The notes under the pieces are model-generated. The model did no database searches and had not been told where the DNA came from. It worked only from the letters and a program-made list of their open reading frames with translations. A stretch of 64,000 nucleotides of DNA from Marinomonas algarum (GTDB taxonomy: Bacteria > Pseudomonadota > Gammaproteobacteria > Pseudomonadales > Marinomonadaceae). The stretch's first letter is position 1; every line of letters begins with the position of its first letter. The stretch is from the NCBI RefSeq assembly GCF_020532605.1, contig NZ_JAJATW010000017.1, positions 1 through 64,000 of the forward strand, in the 5' to 3' direction. Positions 7,566 through 16,561 of this stretch are shown here, in pieces. The position numbers and the translations under genes were made by a program.

Positions 7566-8939
7566 ATGAAGATCATCATTATAGGTGCGGGACAAGTTGG
7601 GGCAACGCTGGCAGAAAATCTGTCAAGTGAGGACAACGACATCACCGTTATTGATACCGACCTAGTTCGCCTAAGAGAGCTGCAAGATCGTCTCGATATC
7701 CAGACCGTTGAGGGCAGTGGCGCGCACCCCGATGTCTTAAAGCAAGCTGGCTGCAACGATGCCGACATGTTGATCGCCGTCAGTAACCAAGACGAAACCA
7801 ACATGGTCGCTTGCCAAGTTGCTCATACCTTGTTTAAAACTCCCACGAAAATTGGTCGTGTGCGCTCTAGCGCCTATTCTCATTACCCTGAATTGTTTAA
7901 TGATCAGGCTCTGCCAATGGACGTGCGTATCAGCCCAGAAAAAGAAGTGACTAAGCACTTAAGCCGCCTAATTCGTTACCCCGGTGCATTGCAAGTCATG
8001 GAGTTCGCGGATGGCAAAGTGCAGCTAGTCGTGGTGAAAGCAGAGAAAGGCGGGCCTCTTATTGATCAGCCTATCAGCTTCTTAAAAGAGCACATGCCTT
8101 CTATTCAAACCCGTATTGCCGCCATTTATCGAGATGGTCAGTCCATCTCGCCTGATGGCAACACCCATATTCGAGCCAACGATGAGGTATTTTTTCTTAC
8201 CGCGCAACGTGATGTATTAGACGTTATGAGCGAGCTTCGTCCACTGGATACGCCATACCGACGCATCATTATTGCCGGCGGCGGTAATATCGGCGAGCGT
8301 TTGGCTCACAGTTTAGAAAAAGAGTACCGCGTTAAAATCATCGAACGGGATTTGGAACGCTGTCGCTATTTGTCTGAAAACCTCGACAACACCATCGTGC
8401 TCAACGGCGACTCGTCAAAACAAGAACTGTTACTCGAAGAAAACATTGAATCCACCGACGTATTTTGTGCACTGACCAACAACGACGAAGCCAATATTAT
8501 GTCGTCTATGTTGGCCAAGGTGCTTGGCGTTCGCACGGTGATGACCATCATCAACAACCCAGCGTATGTGGACATCGTTCAAGAAGGCATGATCGACATC
8601 GCCATCTCGCCACAACAAACCACCATCAGTTCCTTGTTGAGTTATATTCGCCGCGGCGATGTGGTCAACGTACACTCCATGCGTAAAGGCGCAGCGGAAG
8701 CATTAGAAGCCGTTGCCCATGGCGACCACCGATCGTCGAAGGTGGTTGGGCGCAGTATCGCCAATCTCAACTTACCAGAAGGCACGACTATTGGTGCCAT
8801 CGTTCGCGAAGATGACCTCATCATTGCCACCAGCGAGCTAGTAATTCAGGCAGAAGACCACGTCATTATCTTCGTGACCAACAAAAAACTCATTCCTGCG
8901 GTAGAGCAACTCTTCCAAGTAGGCTTAACTTTCTTTTAA
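7566..8939 (+). CDS. trkA: Trk potassium uptake regulatory subunit TrkA
   Basis: TrkA is the peripheral NAD(H)-binding gating subunit of the Trk potassium importer. It has the full double arrangement: a first RCK domain starting at GAGQVGATLAENL (7-19) with its C-terminal lobe, and a second RCK domain starting near residue 235 at GGGNIGERLAHSL, again followed by a C lobe. The 457-residue length is standard. It is followed 75 bases later by the channel subunit trkH in the same direction. Confidence 0.95.
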   Translation: MKIIIIGAGQVGATLAENLSSEDNDITVIDTDLVRLRELQDRLDIQTVEGSGAHPDVLKQAGCNDADMLIAVSNQDETNMVACQVAHTLFKTPTKIGRVRSSAYSHYPELFNDQALPMDVRISPEKEVTKHLSRLIRYPGALQVMEFADGKVQLVVVKAEKGGPLIDQPISFLKEHMPSIQTRIAAIYRDGQSISPDGNTHIRANDEVFFLTAQRDVLDVMSELRPLDTPYRRIIIAGGGNIGERLAHSLEKEYRVKIIERDLERCRYLSENLDNTIVLNGDSSKQELLLEENIESTDVFCALTNNDEANIMSSMLAKVLGVRTVMTIINNPAYVDIVQEGMIDIAISPQQTTISSLLSYIRRGDVVNVHSMRKGAAEALEAVAHGDHRSSKVVGRSIANLNLPEGTTIGAIVREDDLIIATSELVIQAEDHVIIFVTNKKLIPAVEQLFQVGLTFF

Positions 8940-9014
8940 TTGTGTGATGACGTCTTTTGTGTTGTCGCTGTTTTTTTTACGTAGCGAAAAGCAAAAGATG
9001 CTCTGGGAAACAGT

Positions 9015-10463
9015 ATGCATTTTAGGGTTATTTTACGCGTTATTGGTTTATTGGTTATGGTCTTCAGTGCCTCCTTAATACCGCCCATTATCGTGTCCTT
9101 GATCTATTCTGATGGTGCTCTAAGTGCGTTTTTGTATGGCTTTGGGATTAACGTCTTAGGCGGTTTTTTACTCTGGTTTCCTGTTCGTAAAGAGCGCGGG
9201 GAACTTAAAATTCGTGATGGATTTTTGGTGACGGTATTGTTTTGGACGGTGCTGGGGCTATTCGGGTCTGTGCCATTCTTTCTTTCTGAAAACCCTGAGT
9301 TATCCTTTACCAACGCCTTGTTTGAATCCATTTCAGGGTTAACGACAACAGGGGCAACCATTCTAGAAGGCATCGATGACCTGCCTGAATCCATCCTGTT
9401 TTATCGTCAGATGTTGCAATGGTTAGGTGGCATGGGGATCATCGTGTTGGCCGTCGCCATCATGCCAATGCTGGGCATCGGTGGTATGCAGTTGTACCGT
9501 GCTGAAACGCCGGGGCCGGTCAAAGACACCAAGCTCACACCACGCATTGCCGAAACCGCCAAAGCCCTTTGGTATATCTATGCAACACTGACCATTGTTT
9601 GTGCACTCGGTTACTGGATCGCAGGCATGACCTTGTTTGATGCCATTTGCCATAGCTTTTCGACCGTAGCGATTGGCGGATTCTCAACCCATGACGCCAG
9701 TATTGGTTATTTTGACAGTGTCGCCATTGAATTAATTTGTGCCTTTTTTATGACCATCTGTGCGTTTAACTTCGCATTACATTTCTTTGCTTGGCGCCAT
9801 AAAAGCGTTTGGCACTATTTCAAAGACCCTGAAGCACGCTTCTTTTTATTGATACTGTCTTGTACTGTTATTTTGTCGACCCTGGTATTGGCGATGACCG
9901 CCACTTATGACTGGGGCAACTCCATTCGATACGCGATATTCGAAACCGTCTCGATTGCAACAACGGCAGGGTTTGGCACATCAGGGTTTTCCAGCTGGCC
10001 ACACTTTTTACCCTTTCTATTGATTGTCACCTCTTTTGTGGGCGGCTGTGCCAGCTCAACCGGTGGCGGCATGAAAGTCATTCGTATCTTATTGATCCTA
10101 AAACAGGGCATGCGAGAGATACAGCGCTTGATTCACCCAAGTGCGGTGATTCCCGTTAAAGTCGGCGGTAAAGCCATTCAAGAGAGAGTAGTGTCTGCGG
10201 TGTGGGGATTCTTCTCTGCGTACTTGCTCGTGTATATTGTATTGATGATTGGCTTGATGGCGACGGGGTTAGACCAGGTCACGGCCTGGTCTGCAGTCGC
10301 TGCCACACTCAATAACTTAGGGCCTGGTTTGGGTGAAGTCGCCGCCAGCTTTACCAGCATTAGCGATCCGGCTAAATGGATGCTGTGCTTTGCCATGTTG
10401 TTAGGGCGCTTGGAAGTGTTCACCTTATTGGTGCTGTTTACACCCATGTTTTGGCAACGATAA
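9015..10463 (+). CDS. trkH: Trk potassium channel subunit TrkH
   Basis: TrkH is the membrane pore of the Trk potassium uptake system. The sequence is hydrophobic throughout with about ten membrane spans and four pore-loop repeats; recognisable selectivity-filter stretches are SGLTTTGAT, VAIGGFSTHD, TTAGFGTSGF and LNNLGPGLG. The length of 482 residues matches the family. TrkA, which gates it, is encoded immediately upstream, so both subunits should be co-expressed. Confidence 0.95.
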   Translation: MHFRVILRVIGLLVMVFSASLIPPIIVSLIYSDGALSAFLYGFGINVLGGFLLWFPVRKERGELKIRDGFLVTVLFWTVLGLFGSVPFFLSENPELSFTNALFESISGLTTTGATILEGIDDLPESILFYRQMLQWLGGMGIIVLAVAIMPMLGIGGMQLYRAETPGPVKDTKLTPRIAETAKALWYIYATLTIVCALGYWIAGMTLFDAICHSFSTVAIGGFSTHDASIGYFDSVAIELICAFFMTICAFNFALHFFAWRHKSVWHYFKDPEARFFLLILSCTVILSTLVLAMTATYDWGNSIRYAIFETVSIATTAGFGTSGFSSWPHFLPFLLIVTSFVGGCASSTGGGMKVIRILLILKQGMREIQRLIHPSAVIPVKVGGKAIQERVVSAVWGFFSAYLLVYIVLMIGLMATGLDQVTAWSAVAATLNNLGPGLGEVAASFTSISDPAKWMLCFAMLLGRLEVFTLLVLFTPMFWQR

Positions 10464-10486
10464 CCTGTAGCAAAAAAGGTAACCCT

Positions 10487-10960
10487 ATGACGCCGGCCAT
10501 CAATGAACTGAAAAAACGCAAGATAACGTTCAGCATTCATGAGTATGAGCACGATAAACAATGTACGAATTTTGGTGAAGAAGCCGCGACCAAATTGCAC
10601 CTTGATCCAGCCAGCGTATTCAAAACGCTCTTGGTCAGCGATGATAAAAACGTCTTTGTTTGCATCGTTCCCGTGACCGGCACACTCAATTTAAAACGTG
10701 CCGCCAGTGCACTGAAGGTGAAAAAGCTGCGGATGGCAGACACCAAAGAAGCCGAACGACTGACCGGTTATCTGGTCGGTGGCATCAGCCCAATAGGGCA
10801 AAAGAAACGCCTTGTGACCTGCATTGATCAAAGTGCCACAGCGCATTCGACCCTATACGTAAGCGGAGGCCAACGCGGACTAGACATAGGGCTGGCACCA
10901 AATGACCTGAGCATGATTTGCCGCAATGCTATGTTTGCAGACATTGCTGAGCATAAATAA
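10487..10960 (+). CDS. ybaK: YbaK/EbsC-type aminoacyl-tRNA deacylase
   Basis: Members of this family hydrolyse mischarged Cys-tRNA(Pro) and similar errors. The 157-residue protein starts MTPAINELKKRKITF and contains the family stretches KTLLV, VCIVPV, LNLKRAASALKVKKLRMADTKEA (split here as LNLKRAAS and KKLRMAD), TGYLVGGISPIGQKK and GGQRGLDIGL. The ATG at 10487, preceded by AAGG, is chosen over an upstream in-frame start because the latter lies inside trkH. Substrate specificity beyond the YbaK family cannot be read from sequence. Confidence 0.88.
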   Translation: MTPAINELKKRKITFSIHEYEHDKQCTNFGEEAATKLHLDPASVFKTLLVSDDKNVFVCIVPVTGTLNLKRAASALKVKKLRMADTKEAERLTGYLVGGISPIGQKKRLVTCIDQSATAHSTLYVSGGQRGLDIGLAPNDLSMICRNAMFADIAEHK

Positions 10961-10989
10961 ACTCCTATATTTTCTATAAGGTAACACCC

Positions 10990-11559
10990 ATGACAACAAG
11001 CAACACACAGAAGCCGGTTATCCTATTAGACAGAGACGGTGTTATTAACCAAGATTCTGACGCCTATGTAAAATCCGTCGACGAATGGCAACCTATCCCG
11101 GGCAGCATTCACGCCATCGCGGCACTCTCCAAAGCGGGGTTTAAAGTCTTTGTGGTCACCAATCAATCAGGCATTGCACGTGGCTATTACGATGAAGAAA
11201 CCTTACAGGCCATGCACGACAAAATGATTGCTTTGGTAGAAGAAAAGGGCGGTAAAATCGACGGTATTCAGTATTGCCCCCATGGACCAGACGACGATTG
11301 TAACTGTCGCAAACCCAAAAGCGGCATGATTGAAGCGATAGAAGCAGAGCTCGGTGTGTCGTTTGAAGACACACCCGCCATTATGGTTGGAGACTCACTG
11401 AGAGATCTTCAGGCAGGCCACGCCCGAGGCTGTGAACCTGTTTTAGTATTAACCGGAAAAGGTCGAGAAACCCAGTATAAGCAGATTGATTTTTACTTTT
11501 CTGTGTTTGCCGACCTAGGGGCATTTGCGATCACAACAATGCAAAAATACGACGCTTAA
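10990..11559 (+). CDS. gmhB: D-glycero-beta-D-manno-heptose 1,7-bisphosphate 7-phosphatase
   Basis: GmhB is a HAD-family phosphatase in the ADP-heptose pathway for the lipopolysaccharide core. The HAD motifs are LLDRDGVINQD (nucleophile Asp), VVTNQSGIARGYY, a KPKSGM stretch and MVGDSLRDLQAG. The zinc loop characteristic of GmhB is present as CPHGPDDDCNC followed by RKP. The length of 189 residues is right. In this position of related genomes it commonly lies near glyS/glyQ, which are not seen here. It ends with a 4-base overlap with the convergent amidotransferase gene. Confidence 0.92.
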   Translation: MTTSNTQKPVILLDRDGVINQDSDAYVKSVDEWQPIPGSIHAIAALSKAGFKVFVVTNQSGIARGYYDEETLQAMHDKMIALVEEKGGKIDGIQYCPHGPDDDCNCRKPKSGMIEAIEAELGVSFEDTPAIMVGDSLRDLQAGHARGCEPVLVLTGKGRETQYKQIDFYFSVFADLGAFAITTMQKYDA

Positions 11560-12272
11560 TGCGTCGCATGTGCCACCAAAAAGCGACCAATCCAAGCCAT
11601 TAGCTGATCGTTCTGTATCGCCTCTTTCTCCACGCTGTTGCGGGCTTGAGCCGCCTCTTCAGCGGTGAGGGTTTTGCCGTCATACATGTTAATCAGTTCA
11701 CTTTCATAGGCTTTCGAAAATTCAGGATGGCCTTGAAACGTCAAGATACGATCTTGATAAATCAAGCCCGCATGCTGACAAAAGTCACTGGTCAAAAAGG
11801 TCGTCATCTTCTCGGGTTTTTCAAGCACTTGATCCTGGTGAAAGGCACAAAAAGCGATGTCATCACGATCAAGTGCCGAGGTTGTATTACCGACCACCTT
11901 ATAATGATGCACACCCACACCCCAGCCACCGGTGAACTTTTCGACTCGTCCACCCAAAGCACGCGCAATCACTTGATGGCCGAAGCAAATGCCCACTAAC
12001 ACTTGCCCCTTAGCGTCAACGTCGCGAATGAAGTCGCACAATTCCAACACCCAAGCATCGTCGCCGTGCGCGTCGGATTTCGACCCTGTAATCAACCAGC
12101 CATCGCATTCCTCGGTGCTCTTAGGAAATTCGCCTAGGCGCACATCAAAGGTTTCAAACGACAAAGACGTTTCCAATGTCGATATTTGTTCAACGAACAT
12201 GTCTGCATACGTTGGGTATTCAGAGCGTAATGCATCGGGAGTGATACCCGCGGCAAGAATGCCTATTTTCAT
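11556..12272 (-). CDS. Class I glutamine amidotransferase domain protein
   Basis: A stand-alone 238-residue GATase-1 protein of the GMP-synthase-like subgroup. The catalytic triad is visible: nucleophile Cys96 in GICFGHQ, and His182 and Glu184 in GHPEF. It has no synthetase domain. It stands 38 bases downstream of the potI end of the putrescine importer operon. E. coli uses the amidotransferase-like hydrolase PuuD to split gamma-glutamyl-GABA, and no canonical PuuD (C26 family) is seen in this window, so this protein is a reasonable candidate for that step. That role is an inference only. Confidence 0.7.
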   Translation of the reverse strand: MKIGILAAGITPDALRSEYPTYADMFVEQISTLETSLSFETFDVRLGEFPKSTEECDGWLITGSKSDAHGDDAWVLELCDFIRDVDAKGQVLVGICFGHQVIARALGGRVEKFTGGWGVGVHHYKVVGNTTSALDRDDIAFCAFHQDQVLEKPEKMTTFLTSDFCQHAGLIYQDRILTFQGHPEFSKAYESELINMYDGKTLTAEEAAQARNSVEKEAIQNDQLMAWIGRFLVAHATH

Positions 12273-12309
12273 GACTTATGTGCCTCTAAAAGCGCTGTTG
12301 TTATAAAAG

Positions 12310-13119
12310 TTACGGTTTTTGAAACCGATTCTGACGTCGCATAATCACAATCGCAGCGATTACCGCAATCGATACAATCAAAATCATCAGGGTGGCTAAT
12401 GCGTTGATTTCTGGTGTCACGCCTAAGCGAACTTTCGAGAAGATCACCATTGGCAAGGTTGAGTTACCCGGTCCAGACACAAAGCTTGCGATTACCAGAT
12501 CGTCTAACGACAAGGTGAACGACAACAACCAGCCAGATAAAATAGCCGGTGAAATCATCGGTAAAGTAATCAAAAAGAACAAAGACACGGGTTTAGCGCC
12601 CAAATCCATGGCGGCTTCTTCAAGCGTTTCGTCCATAGAAGCCAAGCGTGATTGCACTACCACCGCTACATACGCCAAACAAAAAGTTGTGTGAGCGATG
12701 ACGATCGTTGTGGTACCGCGTCCTGCTGGCCAACCAAACATGTTTTCCATGGCAACGAACAGTAACAGCAACGACAAACCCGTAATCACTTCCGGCATCA
12801 CCAAAGGCGCGGTCACCCAGCCTGCCATGATGGTTTTACCCCGAAAGCGACGCATGCGACTCAATACAAAACCCGCTAGGGTGCCAAGCACCGCGGCCAA
12901 GGTGGCACTGATAAAAGCGATCTTCAGACTCACCCAAGCGGCACTCATAATCTGATCGTTACGAAACAGCTCGGCGTACCATTTTAATGACCAGCCCCCC
13001 CAAACCGTCACCAGTTTGGATTCGTTAAAGCTGTAAACAATCAGCGCAATAATAGGCGCATACAAGAACACAAAACCAAAACCCGCACTGAGTTTAAGCG
13101 CAAGAGAATGCTGCTTCAT
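12310..13119 (-). CDS. potI: Putrescine ABC transporter permease PotI
   Basis: Inner-membrane permease of a putrescine/polyamine ABC importer. Six hydrophobic spans are evident, and the coupling-loop motif EEAAMDLGAKPVSLF lies near residue 165-180. The 269-residue length and order (potF-potG-potH-potI) match the E. coli putrescine system. The gene starts inside the end of potH (4-base overlap) and has a strong AAGGAGG ribosome site, so the two permeases are translationally coupled. Confidence 0.92.
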   Translation of the reverse strand: MKQHSLALKLSAGFGFVFLYAPIIALIVYSFNESKLVTVWGGWSLKWYAELFRNDQIMSAAWVSLKIAFISATLAAVLGTLAGFVLSRMRRFRGKTIMAGWVTAPLVMPEVITGLSLLLLFVAMENMFGWPAGRGTTTIVIAHTTFCLAYVAVVVQSRLASMDETLEEAAMDLGAKPVSLFFLITLPMISPAILSGWLLSFTLSLDDLVIASFVSGPGNSTLPMVIFSKVRLGVTPEINALATLMILIVSIAVIAAIVIMRRQNRFQKP

Positions 13120-14054
13120 ACCGCCTCCTTATTGCCATTGCGCATAAACATGATCGGGCCCACTAAAACAATTAACATCACAATTGCCACGGCAGACGCC
13201 AACGGCCAATCACGGTTTAAGAAGAATTCATCCCACAACACACGGCCAATCATCAAGGTATCAGAGCCGCCTAACAAGGACGGAATAACAAACTCGCCCA
13301 CCGCTGGAATGAAGACCAACAAACAGCCAGCGATAATGCCAGGCTTAGCCAAGGGCAAGGTCACCAGACAAAAGGCGCGCCAAGGCTTAGTGCCTAAATC
13401 AAGCGCCGCTTCCACAAGGCTCATGTCCATTTTTTCTAGCTGGGTATACAAGGGTAGAATCATAAAAGGTAAGTAGGTGTATACAATGCCAAGATAAACG
13501 GCAAAATCGGTTTGCAAGATTTGCAAAGGCTCATCAATCAGACCCACCGACATCAGGATGTCGTTGACCAAACCGTTCTTTTTCAGCAAGGCCATCCAGG
13601 CGTACACACGCAGCAAAAAAGACGTCCAAAACGGCAAAATCACCAATGACAATAAAACCGTGCGTGATGTCGGGCCACTTCGAGCAATCAAATAAGCAAT
13701 CGGAAAGCCAATCAGCAAGGTAAAAAACGTCGACACCGCCGCGATGCGTAAAGAGCTCAGGTACGCATCCAAATAAAAACGCGATTCGAACAAGAATAAG
13801 TAATTACCGAAGGTGACTCGTAAGGTGGCAAAGGCTGAGTCTGGGTCCCACTCAAGCAAAGGCGAGTAGGGCGGCACCGCAATCATGGCTTCAGATAATG
13901 AGATCTTAAACACCACAAGAAAGGGAATAAAAAAGAACGCCGCCAACCACAACATAGGGATCAAGATGACCAGCCAACGCCCAAGACTCAGGCGATGAAA
14001 ACGTTGTATGAGCGTAGGTCGAGGCGCTTCGACTGAAGCAGGCGGTGTCATCAT
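13116..14054 (-). CDS. potH: Putrescine ABC transporter permease PotH
   Basis: Second inner-membrane permease of the putrescine importer, 312 residues. It has an N-terminal cytoplasmic tail, a first span near residues 30-50 (WLVILIPMLWLAAFFFIPFL as core) and the EAA coupling loop VEAALDLGTKPWRAF. It overlaps potG by 4 bases at the start and potI by 4 bases at the end, showing a tightly coupled operon. Confidence 0.92.
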   Translation of the reverse strand: MMTPPASVEAPRPTLIQRFHRLSLGRWLVILIPMLWLAAFFFIPFLVVFKISLSEAMIAVPPYSPLLEWDPDSAFATLRVTFGNYLFLFESRFYLDAYLSSLRIAAVSTFFTLLIGFPIAYLIARSGPTSRTVLLSLVILPFWTSFLLRVYAWMALLKKNGLVNDILMSVGLIDEPLQILQTDFAVYLGIVYTYLPFMILPLYTQLEKMDMSLVEAALDLGTKPWRAFCLVTLPLAKPGIIAGCLLVFIPAVGEFVIPSLLGGSDTLMIGRVLWDEFFLNRDWPLASAVAIVMLIVLVGPIMFMRNGNKEAV

Positions 14055-15205
14055 GATGTCAGTACCACGCTGCTGTCAGCATCCCAAGACAGGTGCACTT
14101 TGTCGTCCCACGTTAAACGGTCACCCGAATCACGCTGGGCATTCGGTTGCGTCACACGGACTTCTTTGCTTGATGACAAACGCACTTTGAAGATCGATTG
14201 GCTGCCCATGTAAGCCACTTCACTGATGATACCAGACACATGGTTGTTGACCTCAGTCGGTGCTTCACGACTGATGCGTATTTTTTCTGGACGAATGGCC
14301 ACGCTCACATTCTGATTAGGCGCACAACTGATGCCATGGTCTACATAAATCAAAGAATCTATGTCAGCACAATGGATGGTCGCACTGTCACGTTCATCCG
14401 TCACCACGGTGCCATCAAAAAGATTCACGTTACCAATGAATTCCGCCACAAAGCGATTGGTCGGGTACTCGTACATTTCGTGAGGCTCAGCCGTTTGCAC
14501 AATCACGCCGTTGTTCATCACACCGATACGCGTAGCCAAGGTCATCGCTTCTTCTTGGTCGTGGGTCACCACGACAAAGGTAATACCGAGTTCATCTTGT
14601 ATACGCATTAATTCAAACTGCGTTTCTTCGCGTAACTTTTTATCCAGTGCACCCAATGGTTCGTCAAGCAATAAAAGCTTGGGCTGTTTTACCAAGGAAC
14701 GCGCCAAAGCCACACGCTGACGCTGTCCGCCAGACAACATATGCGGTTTACGACGAGCCAAATGCCCCAGTTGCACCATGTCGAGCATTTCAGCAACGCG
14801 CTTTTTCACTTCATGGTTTGGCAGACCTTCACGCTTAAGGCCAAACGCCACATTGGCTTCAACACTTAAATGTGGGAACAACGCATAAGATTGGAACATC
14901 ATATTCACCGGACGTTCCCAAGGCGGCACATGAGACATATCCACGCCGTCGATGATAATGCGCCCAGAAGTAGGGGATTCAAACCCGGCCAACATACGCA
15001 GTAGGGTACTTTTACCTGAGCCAGACCCACCCAGTAAACAAAACAGCTCGTTTTTGTATATGTCCAATGACACATCATTGACGGCAGTAAAGTCACCGAA
15101 TTGCTTGTTAATTTGCTCTATTCGAACAAAAGGTTCCGCTTCTTTTTGACGCCATGTTGGCAGCGTTTGAGGCGTAATAATTGGAGAACCAGAAGACACA
15201 GACAT
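14051..15205 (-). CDS. potG: Putrescine ABC transporter ATPase PotG
   Basis: ATPase that powers the putrescine importer. The nucleotide-binding domain shows Walker A GGSGSGKST (59-67), the Q-loop MFQSYALFPH, signature LSGGQRQR (157-164), Walker B LLLLDEP (177-183) and the switch histidine in VVTHDQEEA. A TOBE-type C-terminal domain (about 290-384) is typical of this subfamily. AGGTGGG precedes the ATG. It is separated from the potF gene by a hairpin. Confidence 0.94.
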   Translation of the reverse strand: MSVSSGSPIITPQTLPTWRQKEAEPFVRIEQINKQFGDFTAVNDVSLDIYKNELFCLLGGSGSGKSTLLRMLAGFESPTSGRIIIDGVDMSHVPPWERPVNMMFQSYALFPHLSVEANVAFGLKREGLPNHEVKKRVAEMLDMVQLGHLARRKPHMLSGGQRQRVALARSLVKQPKLLLLDEPLGALDKKLREETQFELMRIQDELGITFVVVTHDQEEAMTLATRIGVMNNGVIVQTAEPHEMYEYPTNRFVAEFIGNVNLFDGTVVTDERDSATIHCADIDSLIYVDHGISCAPNQNVSVAIRPEKIRISREAPTEVNNHVSGIISEVAYMGSQSIFKVRLSSSKEVRVTQPNAQRDSGDRLTWDDKVHLSWDADSSVVLTS

Positions 15206-15237
15206 AACCCACCTGTCAAAATGAATGCATTCAAAGA

Positions 15238-15261
15238 GGGCGAGTCTTAATGACCTCGCCC
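15238..15261 (-). terminator. Hairpin between potF and potG
   Basis: GGGCGAG and CTCGCCC form a perfect 7-base stem with a 10-base loop, followed on the minus strand by a short T-containing stretch. In binding-protein operons such hairpins often stabilise the upstream message or terminate part of the transcripts so that the binding protein exceeds the membrane subunits; that role is inferred. Confidence 0.55.
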
Positions 15262-15307
15262 TAGAATTAATAACGCTTGATTAAAAACCTAACTCAAAAT
15301 AAGCCGC

Positions 15308-16399
15308 TTAGCGACCTGTTTTGATGTTTGTCCAAGCGCGGGTCAAACTGCGGTCAAAACGGGCGGTATGAGCCACTTGTACATACAGTTTTTCTTTGAC
15401 AGCCTGTGTTGGGTACACCCCTTTGTTGTTGGCGACACCTTCGTCTAACAAGGGTTCAGCAGCCGTATTTGGCACCGCGTAGTAAACATAGTTAGAGATG
15501 GCCGCCGCAATTTCTGGGCGTAGGATAAAATCAATAAATTTGTGTGCTGCATCAGCATGAGGCGCGTCAGCAGGAATGGCCATTAAGTCAAACCACACCA
15601 AGGTGCCTTCGTTCGGGATGACAAACTTAATATCAACGCCTTGCTCCGCTTCTTCTGCGCGACTTTGGGACTGAAGAATATCACCGTTGTAACCAATGGC
15701 CACACACACTTCGCCGTTGGCTAAATCAGAAATGTATTTACTAGAGTGGAAGTATTTGATGTTGTCTTGTGCTGTCGCCATCAATTTCGATGACGCTTCA
15801 AGCTCGCTTTTGCTTTCGGAATTTGGGTCGACTTGGCGATAGTTATTCACCACAGACATCATTTCAGCCGGAGAATCTAGAACCGCGATGCCACAGTCTT
15901 GCAGCTTGGCAGCGATGCTTGGGTTAAATAATACGTCCCAAGAATCGATGTCCGTCGTACCAAGGCGCTCTTCGATCATTTTAGTGTTGTAGCCAATACC
16001 GATGGTGCCCCACGCATAAGGAATGTTGTATTGGTTACCAGCGTCGTGTTTTTCAACTTGTTTGGCCAGGGTTTGATCTAAATTTGGATAATTTGTCAGC
16101 TTGCTTTTGTCAATTTTCTGATACACACCGGCCTGTAACTGGCGCTCAAAAAACGAGTTAGACGGCATTACCAAGTCGTAACCTGAACCACCCGCCATCA
16201 ACTTCGCTTCTAGCGCTTCGTTACTGTCGTATACGTCGTAGTTTACCTTGATACCGGTTTCTTTGCTGAACTGCTCCAGTGCGCCAGGCGCCATGTAATC
16301 GGACCAGTTATAAATATTCAATACGTCTTGCGCGTAGCTGCTTGCGGCAAAAGTAGACACAGACGCGGCGATCAACACATTTAATGCTTTGCGTTTCAT
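15308..16399 (-). CDS. potF: Putrescine-binding periplasmic protein PotF (copy 1)
   Basis: Periplasmic substrate-binding protein of the importer, 363 residues. A signal peptide (MKRKALNVLIAASVSTFAAS core) is cleaved near residue 23 (SYA/QD). The mature part begins LNIYNWSDYM and contains DVYDSNEALEAKL, SGYDLVMPS and the terminal ARAWTNIKTGR typical of PotF/SpuD proteins. It leads the potFGHI operon and has its own GGGAGAA ribosome site. A second, 372-residue paralog lies at 22999-24117. Whether it prefers putrescine, spermidine or agmatine cannot be decided from sequence. Confidence 0.92.
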   Translation of the reverse strand: MKRKALNVLIAASVSTFAASSYAQDVLNIYNWSDYMAPGALEQFSKETGIKVNYDVYDSNEALEAKLMAGGSGYDLVMPSNSFFERQLQAGVYQKIDKSKLTNYPNLDQTLAKQVEKHDAGNQYNIPYAWGTIGIGYNTKMIEERLGTTDIDSWDVLFNPSIAAKLQDCGIAVLDSPAEMMSVVNNYRQVDPNSESKSELEASSKLMATAQDNIKYFHSSKYISDLANGEVCVAIGYNGDILQSQSRAEEAEQGVDIKFVIPNEGTLVWFDLMAIPADAPHADAAHKFIDFILRPEIAAAISNYVYYAVPNTAAEPLLDEGVANNKGVYPTQAVKEKLYVQVAHTARFDRSLTRAWTNIKTGR

Positions 16400-16506
16400 A
16401 CTAGGATTCTCCCATTTTAGCCAACGTGCGCTGGCTCGTTCCGATGTGATATTAGTGTTATTGTTGCGAAGCTCTTAAGGAGCTTTCTCATCTTTTTTAC
16501 TGCTAC

Positions 16507-16545
16507 TGATCAATGCCTTACAAGAATTCTGCAAAGCATTGATCA
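16507..16545. repeat. Inverted repeat between puuA copy 1 and potF
   Basis: TGATCAATGC (16507-16516) and GCATTGATCA (16536-16545) are perfect 10-base arms separated by 19 bases. There is no downstream T-run in gene direction, so it is more likely an mRNA 3' stabilising structure or a binding site than a terminator. Confidence 0.5.
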
Positions 16546-16561
16546 AAAACTCTGTCTCTGC

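Noticed and set aside
11556-12272. Naming the amidotransferase puuD
   Set aside because: The sequence belongs to the GMP-synthase-like GATase-1 group and not to the C26 family of PuuD; the role is kept only as a hypothesis.
16470-16486. Short palindrome AAGCTC/GAGCTT before potF, considered as a terminator
   Set aside because: Six-base arms, no T-run in gene direction.
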